64,000 nt of DNA from Pholiota molesta (taxonomy: Eukaryota > Basidiomycota > Agaricomycetes > Agaricales > Strophariaceae). The stretch covers positions 806,001-870,000 of the forward strand of contig JACGCK010000004.1 in NCBI GenBank assembly GCA_014925825.1, given 5' to 3'. The notes beneath the pieces were generated by a model. The model worked only from the letters and a program-made list of their open reading frames with translations, did not search any database and was not told where the DNA came from. A program made the position numbers and the translations under genes. Of the stretch, positions 1 through 12,496 are shown piece by piece. Numbering within the stretch: position 1 is the first letter of the stretch; every line of letters begins with the position of its first letter.

Positions 1-3000
1 AATTCAAAGCTTGAAACTGAAGTATGCGGGGATGCAAAAAGATCAGCAAGCTCCCAAAGCGCCTGGGAGTATTCCTGATCGGAAGCATTTGCAGCTGAGA
101 TTCGATTAACAGCATTGCGAAGACTTTGAAGAGCGCCATCTTCATCAACATCCTCCTTTCCTGCAAGATGCCTGAATTGTATCACACGAGCTCGTAAAGT
201 GATGGCATCTTCAGGTTCGAGGGACAAGGAAGAAAGCTTTTTGAAGCCAGGCAGCGTAGCTGGGGGATTGGAGGCAATGGAATCTTCGGCGGATTCAGAA
301 GCTTCTTTGTCTTTGGTTTTTAAAGTTACAAGAGGTCGCTCCGCGAGTGTCTCTATCTCATGAAAGACACCTTCTCGATGGAATGTTGGTTTATAGAGCG
401 AAGGGAGCTTCCCTAGAAGTAAGTCGACAAGCTGGAGAGCACCGATGACTAGGGAGGGATGGTCTTTCGAAGATAAGATTGAAGAGGCGAAACTCGCCAC
501 AGGCACATACTAAAGAACAACGATTTAACAAGAAACGCTGGATCCCACAATAATTCAAGAGCTTACCATCAATACAGGCTTTAGTCCTTCTGGGTCAAGG
601 AAACCGACCGCCTTCAATAAACCCGTCAATGTTTTCATCCTGACAGGCGTGATGACGCTTGCAGCGTAGACATCGACCAGAATAGGAACCAAGAGTTGCA
701 TGAATCTTCCTACCACAGTCGACTTCGATCGGAGCATGTCTGTTCGATCTGGAACGACATCTACACTGGGAAGGGCTGCATTGTCGGCATTCTCTTCGAC
801 ATCTCGGGATGGACCGTCGGCAGTTGTGGGAGCAGGTGAGGCATCCTCCGCAGTTGGCGTAGACGATGCAACTACCGGCTCGGTGACCGGAGCTGATGGC
901 GTATGCCCTTGAGCCAAACGAGCGGCCGCTCTGTCTGCCTTTGCCTTCGCTTTCACCATTCTGGCCAATGATTTCTCTGTATAACCTTTATGGTCGAAAA
1001 CACCATCTGCAAGTCATGAGTGATGACCCTGCGTCTGGCCTAAAATGACACATACCTTTCGGAAGAGGGGGCAGTAATTCAGAGATGAGACTTAATGCCT
1101 CTTCTACCTGTTCCTTCGGCCTATGAGCAAGATTTTCCATGACAGTCATATCCGCAAGACCGCCTCCGAGTCCTTGACCACCGACAGCATCCCCTTGTTC
1201 AGCATGGGTTGACGAGGACGGTAGCACTCCTGTAAGAATCTGATACAAGGTATCCACGATGTCAGCTTCCAAAAGAGCTATAGTTATCTTCGGGCTTGCC
1301 CGAGCCGAAGTTGCCAGAGCACGGAGAAGAAGAGTGTAGGTATTAGTTGCAATCAACGGAGATCCGCCAGCTGGTAGAAGCAGTTGGTTAACAGCCTTGA
1401 TGAGGTCGGTGTCGACCAAAGATTCCAGGTTCTCGACAGAAGACCGGTGGTACGAGTCGATGACCCTGATAACACAGAGACATGCGAATTCAACCAACCG
1501 TTGATCTGAATAAGCGAGGCAGTTCCGAATTATGGGCCAGACGCCTCGAATCATAGGGAAGTGTTCAGCAGATACATTTCGACAACAATTCGATGCTGCT
1601 TGCAAAGCTGTCCTCTGAACAGCAATCGAAAAGAAATCCAGATAGTTGAGCAAGGCCGCGAGGCCTCCTTCACGGACAATTGAGCTTGGAAATTCTTCAG
1701 AGATCTTCTCTAAAGTCTACAGATTCTGTGTGAATGACGGAAAAAGAGCTAACAACAATGGATGCTTACACTCAACGTCTGCTCCGCCAGATCAATGTAC
1801 GAAATTTCAATTAACTTGCTGCAAAGTACTGGAATTGCACCATGATAGACCACAGTGTGAGCAACGCCTGGTAAGGCCTCCATGAGATTTGCTAAACATC
1901 TGCATGCCAAGACTTGAGCTTCCAGGTTTTCATCTCCCTGATACTGTGCCCCAGAACTCATCGCAAGAGCTGCAGCAAGAGCAGCATCTTCGTCCCTTTC
2001 ACCTATATCTTCATCCTCATCTTCATCTTCATCAGCACCACGACCACCGAGGATCTTCACCAGTTCCCTAACAAACTGTTCAACTTGGAAAGATCCTGCG
2101 AGGGTATCCTCTGTGCTGATACTGAGGAGTTCGCTCAACTCCTGAAGTGTAACTAGTCTGGTAGTGGGATCCGCAGTTGTCTTGATGTTGTTCAGCATAG
2201 TTTTCAAACGCGATGAAAGTGACATCATGTAGGACCCGAATTGGCGATAATCACCAAATATTGCTAGAGCCGTCGCTTCATCCATTCCGCCGGGGATAGG
2301 ACCAGCATCACTCGACGGTATTCCCCCATCGTCATCATGGCCGTTGTCGTCGTCGCCTTCATCTTCATCGTCATCATCTTCATCTTCTTCAGCCCTTGTA
2401 GTTGCATCAGGAGCTACCTCTCGTTCCACCATCGCTTCTTTACTTTCTCCCTCCGGATGTGCTTTCTCATCTAGGGCTGATTCAAGTTCCGACCCATCAT
2501 GCTTCGCAGGTGGATATTCCGCATCCATCATCTCCACATCTTCATTTTCAATTCTGGAAGAGCTCGCAACTGCCATCTTCGATTTAATCGTCGTTTTGCC
2601 CTTGAGGGCAGATACGCTATGAAAAATTCAGTTGAAGGTCAGGAGAAGTGCATAATATATAATATAATTACCGAGATTTGCGGGGCATTTCTGGGTGGCT
2701 GGAAGAGGCACTAGATCTGAGAGAATATCCGGCGATTTTCGGACGCTTGGTAGAAGGGCCTGCAGTGTCTTCGTCGTCAGGTTCAGGGGCAGCACGTTTC
2801 TTCCCTTTGAGATCTCGCACTGGTTCGGAGATAGTAAGAGGAGTATTTGAAGATGTTAAGTTACGACGAGGGCTGATACAATCGAAAGGTCAGTGCGCAG
2901 AAATCTGATAAGTGTGGTAGTGATGCACACCGTTTGCTGTGGCGAGTAAATGATTCCTGTGGTAATTCCCTAGCTTTCCCCTTTCCTGTATTGCTTTCAC

Positions 3001-3283
3001 GGGAACGATTGACTTTGGTAGGACTGACGCGAGCGTTACGTGTACTGATAGATTCCAAGGGCGTTGTCAATGCTGTTGTTCCCGGCTGGTCTGGATTTGA
3101 TGAGTCACGATCTTTGCTTTGGTCTGAAGTTTGAGCTTTCTGTTTTGCTGCTTTAACTCTGGCGCTGGAACGAATCGGTTTGGTTTCGGAGGCCGTGACT
3201 GAGTGAGAGTCGTGGCCCGGATGAGCGTTAGATGTACTGGAGCTGCTTGTGGCTTCTGGATGTTGGATTGGTCGTAAATCCAT
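1..3283 (-). CDS. UFD4: UFD4/TRIP12-type HECT E3 ubiquitin ligase, 5' part (runs off left edge)
   Basis: The gene is read leftward from the ATG at 3281-3283 and its HECT catalytic end lies outside the window. Visible parts are a Ser/Thr-rich disordered N-terminus with KGKAREL-like basic patches, a very acidic stretch (runs of D and E around 2340-2400), and then an armadillo-type helical region. That region includes AIFGDYRQFGSYMMSLSSRL, the block around LANLMEALPGVAHTVVYHGA, LLNYLDFFSIAVQRTAL and LAYSDQRLVEFACLCVIRVI, which are typical of TRIP12/Ufd4. The segment at 1-540 continues in the same family style (ALQLVDLLLGKLPSLYKP, then GVFHEIETLAERP). Ufd4 ligases extend ubiquitin chains on N-degron and ubiquitin-fusion substrates for proteasomal degradation, and TRIP12 acts in the nucleus. 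I infer the same role here. At least five introns interrupt the visible part. Family assignment is confident; the exact start is moderately so. Confidence 0.85.
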
Positions 3284-3554
3284 TTAGAGCATGCACCCAG
3301 CCATCGATTCTGGACTCTGAGCGAATAAGAGACAAGAGGATTGCACAGCAACGGTGATGAGTGTACGGAAGAAAGCAAGCAAGAGTCAGACCTCGCGAAA
3401 CGCCCTAAAGCATCTTGATCCCTTATATAAGCAGGTGGCGTGAAATCGCCAATGCCATCACCTCGACGCTGTGGCAAGCACTGGCAAGCACCACCATCGG
3501 GCAGTGTGTAGCCAAATCATGACGATAACTTGGATGATGGTATCTACAGTGCAT

Positions 3555-5591
3555 CTACCAGGGAAATTTATTGTACATTGATTCTCTCAGAAGCTCTTCT
3601 ACACTTCGAATGAACAGACCGGCAATCTTCTCAATTTCCTCTTTGGTGACGTTGTACGCAGGGGCAAAAATAATGTGCTCGCCCTTTGTTCCCTGTAGAT
3701 TAGCCCCTCCGTTCATTCCCATGCATACAAGACCATTTTCCATAGCACGCGCTTGTACAAGCATGGCAAAGGTGTTACCTTTGAATTTAAAATCGCCAAA
3801 TTCAAACTCAACTGCCCAGAATCCGCCTGCGCCTCGGATGTCGAAGATAAACGGCGCGGCCAACGAATTCGGACCTGTAAGACCATCCTTCAATAGTTTC
3901 TCTATCGTAAACTGTCAGGCTCGATAAGATGGACAGTAAGAGAAACTCATATACCGAAGTACGATCCTTGGATGCGAATATTTTCGAGAAGATTTTCTTC
4001 TTCGATGACATTCTGGACAGCCAAAGAAGCAGCACATGCAAGAGGATGAGCCTAAAGACAATGTCAATAAATTCCCGAACTTTCAGGGTATATATGAATG
4101 CCCTGCCTGATAAGTATGACCGTGTTTCCAAAGCCCTGAATTATCCCTGACACCTTTGGCCACCCTTGGTGAAATCAATACTGCACCAATGGAGGCATAA
4201 CTGTTGGAGCACTATAAGATGTTTGTAAACGTAAAAAAATAGAAGAAAAGAAGTACCCTCCGCCAAGTCCTTTGGCAACAGCTTGAATATCAGGCTGTTC
4301 GCGAAATTTGTCAACGTGCAATTAAATAGAATAAAAAAGCGCCCAGCGTACAGCAACACCATCTCCACATGATTCCCAAGCGTGCAGAGTTCCCATACCT
4401 ATCGACAAATCAATGCGTACATGCACCTCTTATTTCGAGTTTCACTTACGGCCCATGCCACTCATCACCTTTGGACAGATATCAGCTACATTTGCCAAAT
4501 GCAAGGAATGCAAAAACAGACCTCATCAAGAATGAATAAGGCTCCATACTTTTCGCAAACAGATTTCATGGCTGATTGCACCATGAGTCACCTCTGGTGA
4601 AAAATAGGTCGTAAAAAAATACCTTAAAGTATCCTTTGGGCGCTGATACGACACCGGTCGTCGCACCTACGACCGTTTCGGCGACAACTATGAATGACAA
4701 GGTCAATAACTTGTCTGACAATAAGAGAAAACGTTTTGTACATCCGATCACCGTATCTGGGCCGAGCTCGATAAATTTGTTTTCCAGTTCCTGTCGTAGG
4801 CGCTCAACGTATTGTTCTTCAGTTTCCTCTGGCTTTTGGAATCGCTTGGCATAAGCAGGAGAAACGTGGTGGAAATGTTCGTCATCGAGGACACCAGCAT
4901 AAGGGACACGGCGAACTGGATGATATGCCAAGGAGAGCGTTCCAAGTGTGTTTCCGTGGAATGATAGTTGTCTGGCAATGAAGTTGGTTCTTTGGGGCTG
5001 ACCAGTCTCGAAAAATACTGGTTAAGAAATAAGAGCCGTGCATTGGCGGTGTCGTAAAATCAGAGAAAGACGAACCTGTCTTGCAAGTTTTATAACGCCC
5101 TCCATAGCTTCCGATCCTGGAATACACGTTCAGAATCATATTTAGTTGCAGAGGAAAATGAGAATTACCTCCAGATGCAAATCCGCATAGTGAAAATGCG
5201 CCATTGCTGGTTTCAACAAGCTTTTTGGCGAGGGCTTCGGCTGGCTCATTCGACAACTGCATATTATAAACGTCTATAATTCTTATTAGGCTGTGTCATT
5301 TCTCTGGGCCTCAAAACGCAAACACGCACAGGAAACTTTGTCGACTTGGTCCTTGATGGCTTGGATGACAGTTGGATGACCATTTCCGAGACATGCAACG
5401 GCAGCACCACCCACACCGTCGATAAGTTGGTGACCACTTTCCAGTTTAATGTAGCTTCCATGAGCAGATACAGCGACAGGAGGTTGCCAAGGAGTCCTAT
5501 GAAGGATATTGGTTGGACGAGGACCGTTTGCCGCTTTCGGACTGTTAGTTGCCTCAGTGGCCGGTGTAGCTAGTTCAAGAGCAGGGGCCAT
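3555..5591 (-). CDS. Class-III (PLP-dependent) aminotransferase
   Basis: This is a fold-type I, class-III aminotransferase that uses pyridoxal phosphate. The order of motifs is GVGGAAVACLGNGHP near the N-terminus, FASGGSEAMEG, FHGNTLGTLSLAYHP, FILDE (the Asp that contacts the PLP ring), AVAKGLGGGY (the Schiff-base Lys), HGHTYQAHPLACAAS, and a C-terminus with GMNGGANLQGTKGEH. The substrate cannot be told from sequence; fungal relatives are annotated as beta-alanine/omega-amino acid aminotransferases. The start at 5591 gives a Pro/Ala-rich N-terminus. One frameshift is visible: the run of five A at 5011-5015 should be six to keep QYFFETGQPQ in frame. One intron (4052-4106) uses a GC donor. The gene lies head to head with the SNM1 homologue. 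Confidence 0.88.
4052..4106 (-). other. GC-AG intron in the aminotransferase gene
   Basis: On the minus strand the exon ends in ..HGHTYQ with CAG, the intron begins GCAGGG, and it ends TCTTTAG before AHPLACAAS. Removing these 55 bases restores the strictly conserved HGHTYQAHPL motif in frame. No GT donor nearby does so. GC-AG introns are a known minor class spliced by the ordinary spliceosome. Confidence 0.75.
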
Positions 5592-6100
5592 AGTTAGTAA
5601 TAGCAGGAGGAGATGTGGCCTTCAGGGAGATCGAAGAATCTGGGATAAGACATGAATAAAGAAAGGGCCAAACTACTTATACATGTGGAAAGGATATCGT
5701 GGCGCGATAAGAATTATCGGATTCCGGTTCAAAGATTCCCCTTCCCACTGAAAGTTATACCCCAGCTATCACTTGCTCCTATCTGGTACAGATTCTAGCG
5801 TATGCATTGTATTCGGGTGCGATCCGTGGATACCTTGTGACTATGGCTGGCATGTTGTGAATGAAGGAGATTGCCATTTCAAATTTGTTAAGACATAGCA
5901 AATAAGATAAGCTTTATTTAAATAAGACAAGCGTTACGTAAATAATTCAAATTACCTCGAAGCGTTAATCATGCGGCACTGCCACCGTCTCACCCACTTT
6001 GCTTTTGAGTCAACAAGTTCTAGCTTCACCTTCACGTTCCTGCCGTTCTGTGCTAGCGTTCTTGATTCTAATTTGCTCTAATATCATTATATTTCTGTCT
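5592..6100. promoter_or_regulatory. Divergent intergenic region, aminotransferase / SNM1
   Basis: About 510 bases lie between the ATG of the aminotransferase (leftward) and the ATG of the SNM1 homologue (rightward), so both promoters must lie here. An AT-rich patch sits at about 5890-5950. I found no recognisable operator, repeat or RNA gene. Confidence 0.5.
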
Positions 6101-8773
6101 ATGCCACCATCTAAAAAGAATGGAGACATCAAAACTCCAAGCCAAAAACAGACTTTGCACAACTTCTTCAACGGGGCATCTGCGACGCGAAATGCACCAG
6201 CGACCAAGTCAAGGCACTCTAAATCAACGAACGCGAAGCAGTCTACTCGAAATATCTCCCACCAAGAAATTATCGTCATTGACTCAGATAGTGATGACGA
6301 TGTCGTTGAATTCGTGGAGACACTGAATACGAAGAAACGTAGGTTGAGCCCAAAATGCACAGATCACACTTCAAATTTGGATCCCCTCCTACATGAACAA
6401 ACCGCATTTGCCAGTGGTTCTTCATCTGGAAGTAAAGAAAGTGCTCTTCCAATCGTATCCAAAGCAAGGGTGGCGGATACAAAAAACAACGCGACATCCA
6501 CCAAGTCTGACCAAACATCCTTTGGGACGCCTCTCCTCCTTATGCCCCCCAGACTCGAGGAAACATCAAAAGGACTCTCTTCCTCTTTTGGGAGCCCATA
6601 TTTACTTGGTCCTCTTACTTCGCAGAACTCTGTTTCTTCTCGGCCGGGCCCTTGTGCCAGTGAACAATCGAGTTCTGTTCGTCCAATGGAAAATAATTCG
6701 CTCGAACTCAATTCCACGCTAGACAGTTGGGAAAATCGAGATGATGAGGACGTCGAATTTATTACAGAAGATGTTTACGGTATTCAAGAGAACGAAACTT
6801 TAATTAGCGGATGCGATGATGGCACCGTCAATAGGAGCAACAATCAACATGACGATGGCTTGGACAGCTGGGACAATGTTAGACTTTTTTTTTCTTCTTT
6901 GATATGATATCTTTTATTCGTCCCCCGCTTATTTCAATTATTCTCAGGACACGGTCAACAATCTTTTCCTACCGCCTGATGACGATGTTATCACTTCTAC
7001 GTCTAAAATTCCTGTTCAAAGTTCAAATACACCCTCGACTTTAATTGGCCCACAGGAGCTCATCAGCTGTGACGGTAAAAGACCACAACAATCGATCCAT
7101 AGCAACGCATTCTCCGTTCTTATGACCTCCTTCAAAGAGAACGAAGTCTGGAAAGAGGCTGCGATTGCCGAACGTACGGTGCAACAGAAATTCAAAGGTG
7201 GCCGACGCAAAGCTCCATTTTACAAGGTTCTACAAGGAATGCCTATCGCCGTAGATGCCTTCAAGTATGGTGCTATACCTGGAGTAACTGCATATTTCTT
7301 GACGTCCGTCCCCAATTTTGTTTTGCTTCAATTACAAGTCATATTGCTGACCCGTTTTGAACAGCCACGCTCATTCCGACCACTACACCAATCTTTCTTC
7401 TACTTGGAAACATGGCCCTATATATTGCTCACAAAGCACCGCCAATCTAATCATACATATGCTCTCCGTTGATAAAAAATGGGTGCATCCTCTACCAATG
7501 GACAAACCGACTGTCGTACCCGACACAAATGGCGTAACGGTGACGCTCATTGAAGCCAACCATTGTCCTGGATCGTGTCTCTTTTTCTTCGAAGGTCGTC
7601 AAACCGTCAATGCTGGCGATAGCACCTATAAATCATCATTTGTTGGAACCCAGAAAACCTTTCGTTATCTACATTGTGGCGATTTCCGCGCTTCTCCCCG
7701 GCATATTCTACATCCTGCAGTGAAGGATAAGACGATAGATCATGTCTATTTGGATACAACATATCTCGATCCGAAAGTATGTCTCTATCCCTATCTCCGC
7801 GTTTTAATCTTGTTCATTCTCTGAATTTCAATGTAGTACACGTTCCCACCGCAGCCGCTTGTTATATCTGCATGCGCGGACTTGGCCAAAAGGCTCATTG
7901 GTGCACAAACAGTAGAGGATCCAAAGTCCACGATGCTTTCATGGATGTCTTCTTCGGGTTCTAAAGGAAAGGAAAGGAAATAGCTAAACCATTAATTGTC
8001 GTTGGGTTAGTTGGGCGTGTAACTTTCAAGCTGTATCGGCTAATGTACTTCATCGACAGGACATATTCCATCGGCAAAGAACGCATTGTCAAAGGTATGA
8101 AAACCTCACCCCGTTATTCGGTCGATATCTAACATGTAGCTTTATAGCCATTGCCCACGCTGTGAATAGCAAAGTGTATTGTGATACACGAAAAGCGGCT
8201 ATACTCCGATGTGAAGGCGATTCTGAATTAGATGCTTTGCTCACAAGTAATCCCCGAGAAGCGATGATTCATCTCGTGCCACTAGGGACGATCACTTCAG
8301 ATCATCTCAATACTTATCTCAGCCGTTACAAAGGATTTTACACCAACATAATTGGTTTTCGACCCACAGGTTGGACGTGCGTAATGTTTAACTATTCTGC
8401 ATTCGATTGCGTTCCTAACATCGTCGTGTTCAGTTTTGTTCCAGCAGCAGGAATCAATACATTGCCTTCAATATCTAGCATTCTTGCGAAGGGATCAACT
8501 CTGCGAGATTTCAAACACATAGATCTCAAGGTTTCAGGCAATTCGACTTCAACAGTGCAGGTCTATCCAGTCCCATACTCAGAGCACTCCTCTTTCTACG
8601 AATTAACGTGCTTCGCGATGTCATTCAGTTGGGTACGGATGATAGCAACAGTGAACGTAGGCAGCGAATCGAGTCGGGGGAAAATGAAGCGATGGGTAGA
8701 TAGATGGGAGGCGGAACGAAAAAAGCGGATCGAAGACACCATAGTACCTTATCGTCACCCAGATTACTGGTAG
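6101..8773 (+). CDS. PSO2: Pso2/SNM1 DNA crosslink-repair nuclease (metallo-beta-lactamase/beta-CASP)
   Basis: SNM1/Pso2 enzymes are 5' exonucleases that process DNA interstrand crosslinks in the nucleus. The core shows the metallo-beta-lactamase motif HAHSDHY, then EANHCPGSC, YLHCGDFRAS, DTTYLDP, SIGKERIVKAIA and the C-terminal SEHSSF of the DRMBL domain, ending RHPDYW. The first 260 residues are disordered and acidic, with a PIP-box-like KQTLHNFF near residues 16-23. I chose the ATG at 6101 because the longer open frame upstream has no ATG. Introns follow SWDN, FLT, LDPK, VVG, IVK and GWT. The AAA run at 7978-7980 is one base short: KGKERK is followed by a stop, while one more A gives KIAKPLIVVG and rejoins the conserved frame. 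The gene is convergent with eS4, with 3' ends about 135 bp apart. Confidence 0.92.
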
Positions 8774-8907
8774 TAATAGGCATTGGATGATCAGTAACCA
8801 TTTTCATTTGCGGGGCGTGGACCCAAGGACCATGATTTGCATGAAGGTGTGTCATGTGTGCGGCATACAAAAGCATAGACGAGAGAAAAAAGGCAAATAG
8901 TTCACAT

Positions 8908-10024
8908 TTACACAACACGCTGTCTCCTGACATCACGTTCCTCAGCGATGGTAAGCTTGATACCCTTGCCCTTGGGCAGCGATATCCATGGCTTGGCACC
9001 CTCACCAATGACGAAGACGTTGGTAACACTGAGAAATATTTAGCTGAAATCAGATGTACTGCAAAAATGTGCGTACCGGGTAGCGAAAGTCCTGTCCAGA
9101 GAATCCTTGACGTGGATGATATCGAAACCTCCGATGTGCTTCTCCCTGTGCACAATAACACCAGCCCTGCCCATGTTGCGTCCACCGGTGATCATGACAA
9201 TGTTGCCGGTATCGAACTTGACGAAATCGGTGATCTTGTTTTGCTCAATGTCGAATTTCACGGTGTCATTAGCCTTGATGAGAGGATCGGGATAGCGGAT
9301 GGTACGGCCGTCGTGGGTGACAATGTGGGGGACTCCTCCACGTCCGATAGCAACACGGCGAACTTTCAGGAGTTTGTAGGTGGCTTCCTCGGGGTGATAC
9401 GGTGAATGGCGAAGCGACCTTTGACATCGTAAAGGATACGGAAGTGTTCGCCGGACTTTTCGATGGAAACGACATCTAATTAGAGATAGAATCAGTATGT
9501 TCTGCAAGACCATTGAAATTTTGCGACGCACCCATGAATCCAGAGGGATAGGTGGTATCGGTGCGGACCTTTCCGTCAATTTTGATTGAGCGCTGCTTGA
9601 CGATGGAGGTGACTTCACGACCAGTCAAGGCGTACTTTAGCCTGTTGCGGAGGAAGACAGTGAGAGGGAGCGATTCCCGGAGCTTGTGGGGTCCAGGGGA
9701 GGGGCGAGGAGCCTAATACCGGATCGGATGCTCAGCGACATATCCCAACAGCGGCTCTGCAAATAACATACATAAGTCCCGCTCAATTTGTCCAACATCC
9801 ATGAGGAAGGCGCAGCAAGGCGCTTCAAGTGCTTTTTGGGTCCACGAGCCTATCGAAAGAGGGCGGTCAGTCTCGTTTCACGCGCGGCGGTACATTCCTC
9901 CAAGAGTCCGTCCTGAGGTCATCCGACATGATGCCTTTGCATCCATCGATTAGGACCGTAATTTCGCCAAAATAACGGTCTGGACGAGCTCTTGGAGGCC
10001 ATTCGGATGGGATATACGGACCAT
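8908..10024 (-). CDS. RPS4: 40S ribosomal protein S4 (eS4)
   Basis: This is a cytosolic small-subunit ribosomal protein. Exons (minus strand) are 9772-9849 ([15 protein letters not shown]), 9532-9712 ([19 protein letters not shown]), 9077-9475 ([16 protein letters not shown]) and 8908-9028 ([20 protein letters not shown], stop). The S4 and KOW-like parts ([21 protein letters not shown]) are clear, and length is about 260 residues, the family norm. The initiator codon must be in a separate 5' exon; the best candidate is the ATG at 10022-10024 followed directly by a GTCCGT donor. Exon 9077-9475 holds one frameshift: the G4 run at 9391-9394 must be five to read [13 protein letters not shown] disabled eS4 would be lethal if single-copy, so I take this as a sequence error. 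Confidence 0.93.
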
Positions 10025-10583
10025 TCTGTGCAGAGGTCTTCTTGAAGGTGGCGGAGGGTGTCGGCGTGCCCGTTGTCGAGAGGCTTTTGGCGACCTTCTT
10101 GCAAGACCACGTGCGAAAAGTTGACTTCGTCACGCAGTCACCAATTGTCACATCTACTCTCTTTGCCCTCTCTTACGTCAGAAATAACTTATCCTTTTTC
10201 ACTGACGTTTGCCAATCGTCGTCGTCGTCGTCGTCGCCCAGGACTCATTCGCGCGAGACTAAGATGCAAAGGTTGCAATTTTTAACCGTGAATTCTAGTG
10301 TTTCAACGGGACACTAAATTTTAATCTGCAAACTCAATAATGCAATTAAGAAAACGAAGGTGTACACTACTATCTCAAGTATCGTTCCTCACGCCAAATA
10401 CTTATATAAATATCAATACAAAATGTAGACCAAATAAGTCAGAAGAAAATAAGCAGGTCAAAAGGTTTCTCCAAACCGTGCCTAGAAAATCGCGACTCTG
10501 CGTGGTAGAAGTAATGATTCAAAATCAAATGCCACATGCATCTAGTTTGTTGTCTTTGGTCTGCAGATAAACAAAGCTTTCAG
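10025..10583. other. Intergenic region with a (TCG)7 microsatellite
   Basis: This is 559 bases between the eS4 start and the stop of the Sly41-like gene. It should hold the eS4 promoter and the transporter 3' UTR. A perfect TCG x7 run lies at 10216-10236. I see no other gene or repeat. Confidence 0.5.
10216..10236. repeat. (TCG)7 microsatellite
   Basis: Seven uninterrupted TCG units lie upstream of the eS4 gene, probably in its promoter or 5' UTR. Confidence 0.9.
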
Positions 10584-12283
10584 TTATGCAACGACAGGAG
10601 GTGGATGGTGGGTATGATGATGATGTGAGTGGAAGTTATCTCTTTCTTGATGAGAGTGCATGTGGGCCGGTGGTAGTAGAATCGTTTGCGAGGGCGGTGA
10701 GTCGTCTGAGAGAGGTGGGGAAGGATATAAATCGACAGGAGATCCAACTGTTTCCTTTGTCGTGGGTATATTTTCCGAGGTTTTGATATGCAAGTTAGAA
10801 GCAGGCGGGGGTCTATGATACTGCTGGGTATGAGGCGACCCTTTCGTGCGGCCGTATACCGTTCCCGAGCCTATGCCTAACGCTTCGGCCATGGGATATT
10901 CCTGAACTATCAATGGAGGTGTCTCGTTATCTGACAACATAATGTCATCGGCCTTCGTCGTTGGAAGCATCATTTCTCGGTTGGCCTCCAATCTTCGCAA
11001 CTTCTTTTCTCCCTTTTCGACGTCGTCTTTTGCGTTGTTATACATATATAAGCCAGTGAAGGTCATGGCGATACCGAAGGCTTGTATAGGGTGAACTGAT
11101 TGGTTGAACCAGACAATGGCAATGCAGATGACCGCAACGCGCTTGATCAACGAAGCGATGGAGTAAGTGACGGGAGAGGTGGACGATAAGATAACAAAAG
11201 CAATGATGTTCTGAGCGTAGTGGACGGTCCCATTCATGAAGAAGTAATAGGTGACCGAGTGGGTTGGTGGTCCACCTTTACCTGAACCAACCGGAACGAC
11301 GCCCGCCCACAGCAAAGGAAGGTCGTAATAAACCCATATGGGTATCATCAGAAGGAATGCCATGCCGGAAGAATACAATAGCAAATTCATCTTGTCCAGT
11401 TTGTGGGAAGACGATGATATCCCTCCAGTATTTGATGGCATGATTTTCTTGAAGAATATGTTCGAGCTCACGAAGACGAGAGCAGAGCCAAAGGCACAAA
11501 GCAAGCCAATTGTGTTTGACGCCGATACTTCGAAGGAACATGCCAGCATGACACCTATGGTCAGGGGCAAGAGTGATACGTAGGTTTTTGTCGAATAGCT
11601 GACACCAAAAAGCAAAGCATAAGCAGCTACGGTGAATAAAGGCGACAATGCCTAACTGTGGTTCAATAAAAATATCTTTACTTTGGGTGCCGATCACTAC
11701 TTACCTTGATGGTATGGACCGTGCTGACATGAATCCTGGAGATCGCAATGCTCGAAAAAATATGACCCCCAACTTGAAATAGACCCATGGGAAATGTACT
11801 GCTTATGATTGCTCGTGTCGGCATTCGTAGCTTTGAGAATCGAACCAGTGGTGACATGAAAAGTAAGCAGTAGAAAGCGACAAAGCCGAATTGGACGAAG
11901 GTAAGGGTGATGGGGTAGCGAAACTGGTTCAGAATGGCCTTGCCGGTGTTGGAGGACAATGCAGAAGTTGTGTACCATAGTCCACATAATAGCATGAAGA
12001 CGAAGTTGGAGGACTGGGGCGTCGAGGTCATAGATGGCCGTCCCGTTACGAACGACCTTGCCGATCGCCTGTTGAAAAAGGGTAGATATTGGGCTGCAAG
12101 ATTAGGGATCTCCTCCAGGGATGAGCTGAATTTGTTGGCCATCTTCTGTGCCCAGGTTTTGTCGTTTGTCCAAACAGGACTGTACATGGGGAGACGTCCA
12201 GCGTGCATGCCCCATCCTGAGCGTGTGTTTTCGTGAGCAAAACGTTGGTCGAAGTCGTGTACATGAACTGGGGGCGGGGGCAT
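10584..12283 (-). CDS. Sly41/TPT-family drug-metabolite-type transporter
   Basis: This is a multispanning carrier of the triose-phosphate/nucleotide-sugar transporter family, closest in style to yeast Sly41. Hydrophobic helices begin at NFVFMLLCGLWYTTSALSSN and continue through ITLTFVQFGFVAFYCLLF, LFTVAAYALLFGVSY, LLCAFGSALVFVSSNIFFKK, LIKRVAVICIAIVWFNQ and FGIAMTFTGLYMYN. Before the first helix is an approximately 95-residue cytosolic N-terminus, and after the last is a cytosolic tail ending in a His/Pro run (SHHHHTHHPPP). One intron lies near 11652-11704, between VHTIK and ALSPLF. The substrate is unknown; Sly41 is placed in the ER/Golgi and was found as a suppressor of Ypt1 loss. The ATG at 12283 is only 213 bp from the divergent Sfh5-like start. 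No frameshift was seen. Confidence 0.85.
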
Positions 12284-12496
12284 GGTTGCGGAGGCAGAGG
12301 GGACGGCAGAGGGGATGGTCTATTGAATAAATTGGAGCATTCAGACAGGGATAGGGATAAGGGCGGTGTGATGATGCACAGGAGGATGAAACGGTCTGCA
12401 ACGCCGCAAGCCGACGCGGCTGCGTCCTGGTCAGCAACGGCGTTATGTCAGCGCATCTTATCAGATTGCAGCTCGCTATTCTTGCCCAGAACCACC
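12284..12496. promoter_or_regulatory. Short divergent promoter region, transporter / SFH5
   Basis: Only 213 bases separate the two start codons, so the two promoters must overlap or share elements. No specific motif can be called. Confidence 0.5.

Noticed and set aside
5999..6100. Upstream extension of the SNM1 frame with a hydrophobic stretch
   Set aside because: The extension has no ATG, and a membrane-like leader would not fit a nuclear nuclease.
12233..12496. Upstream extension of the SFH5 frame
   Set aside because: It would run through the divergent promoter; the ATG at 12497 has a good context and the family-like N-terminus starts there.
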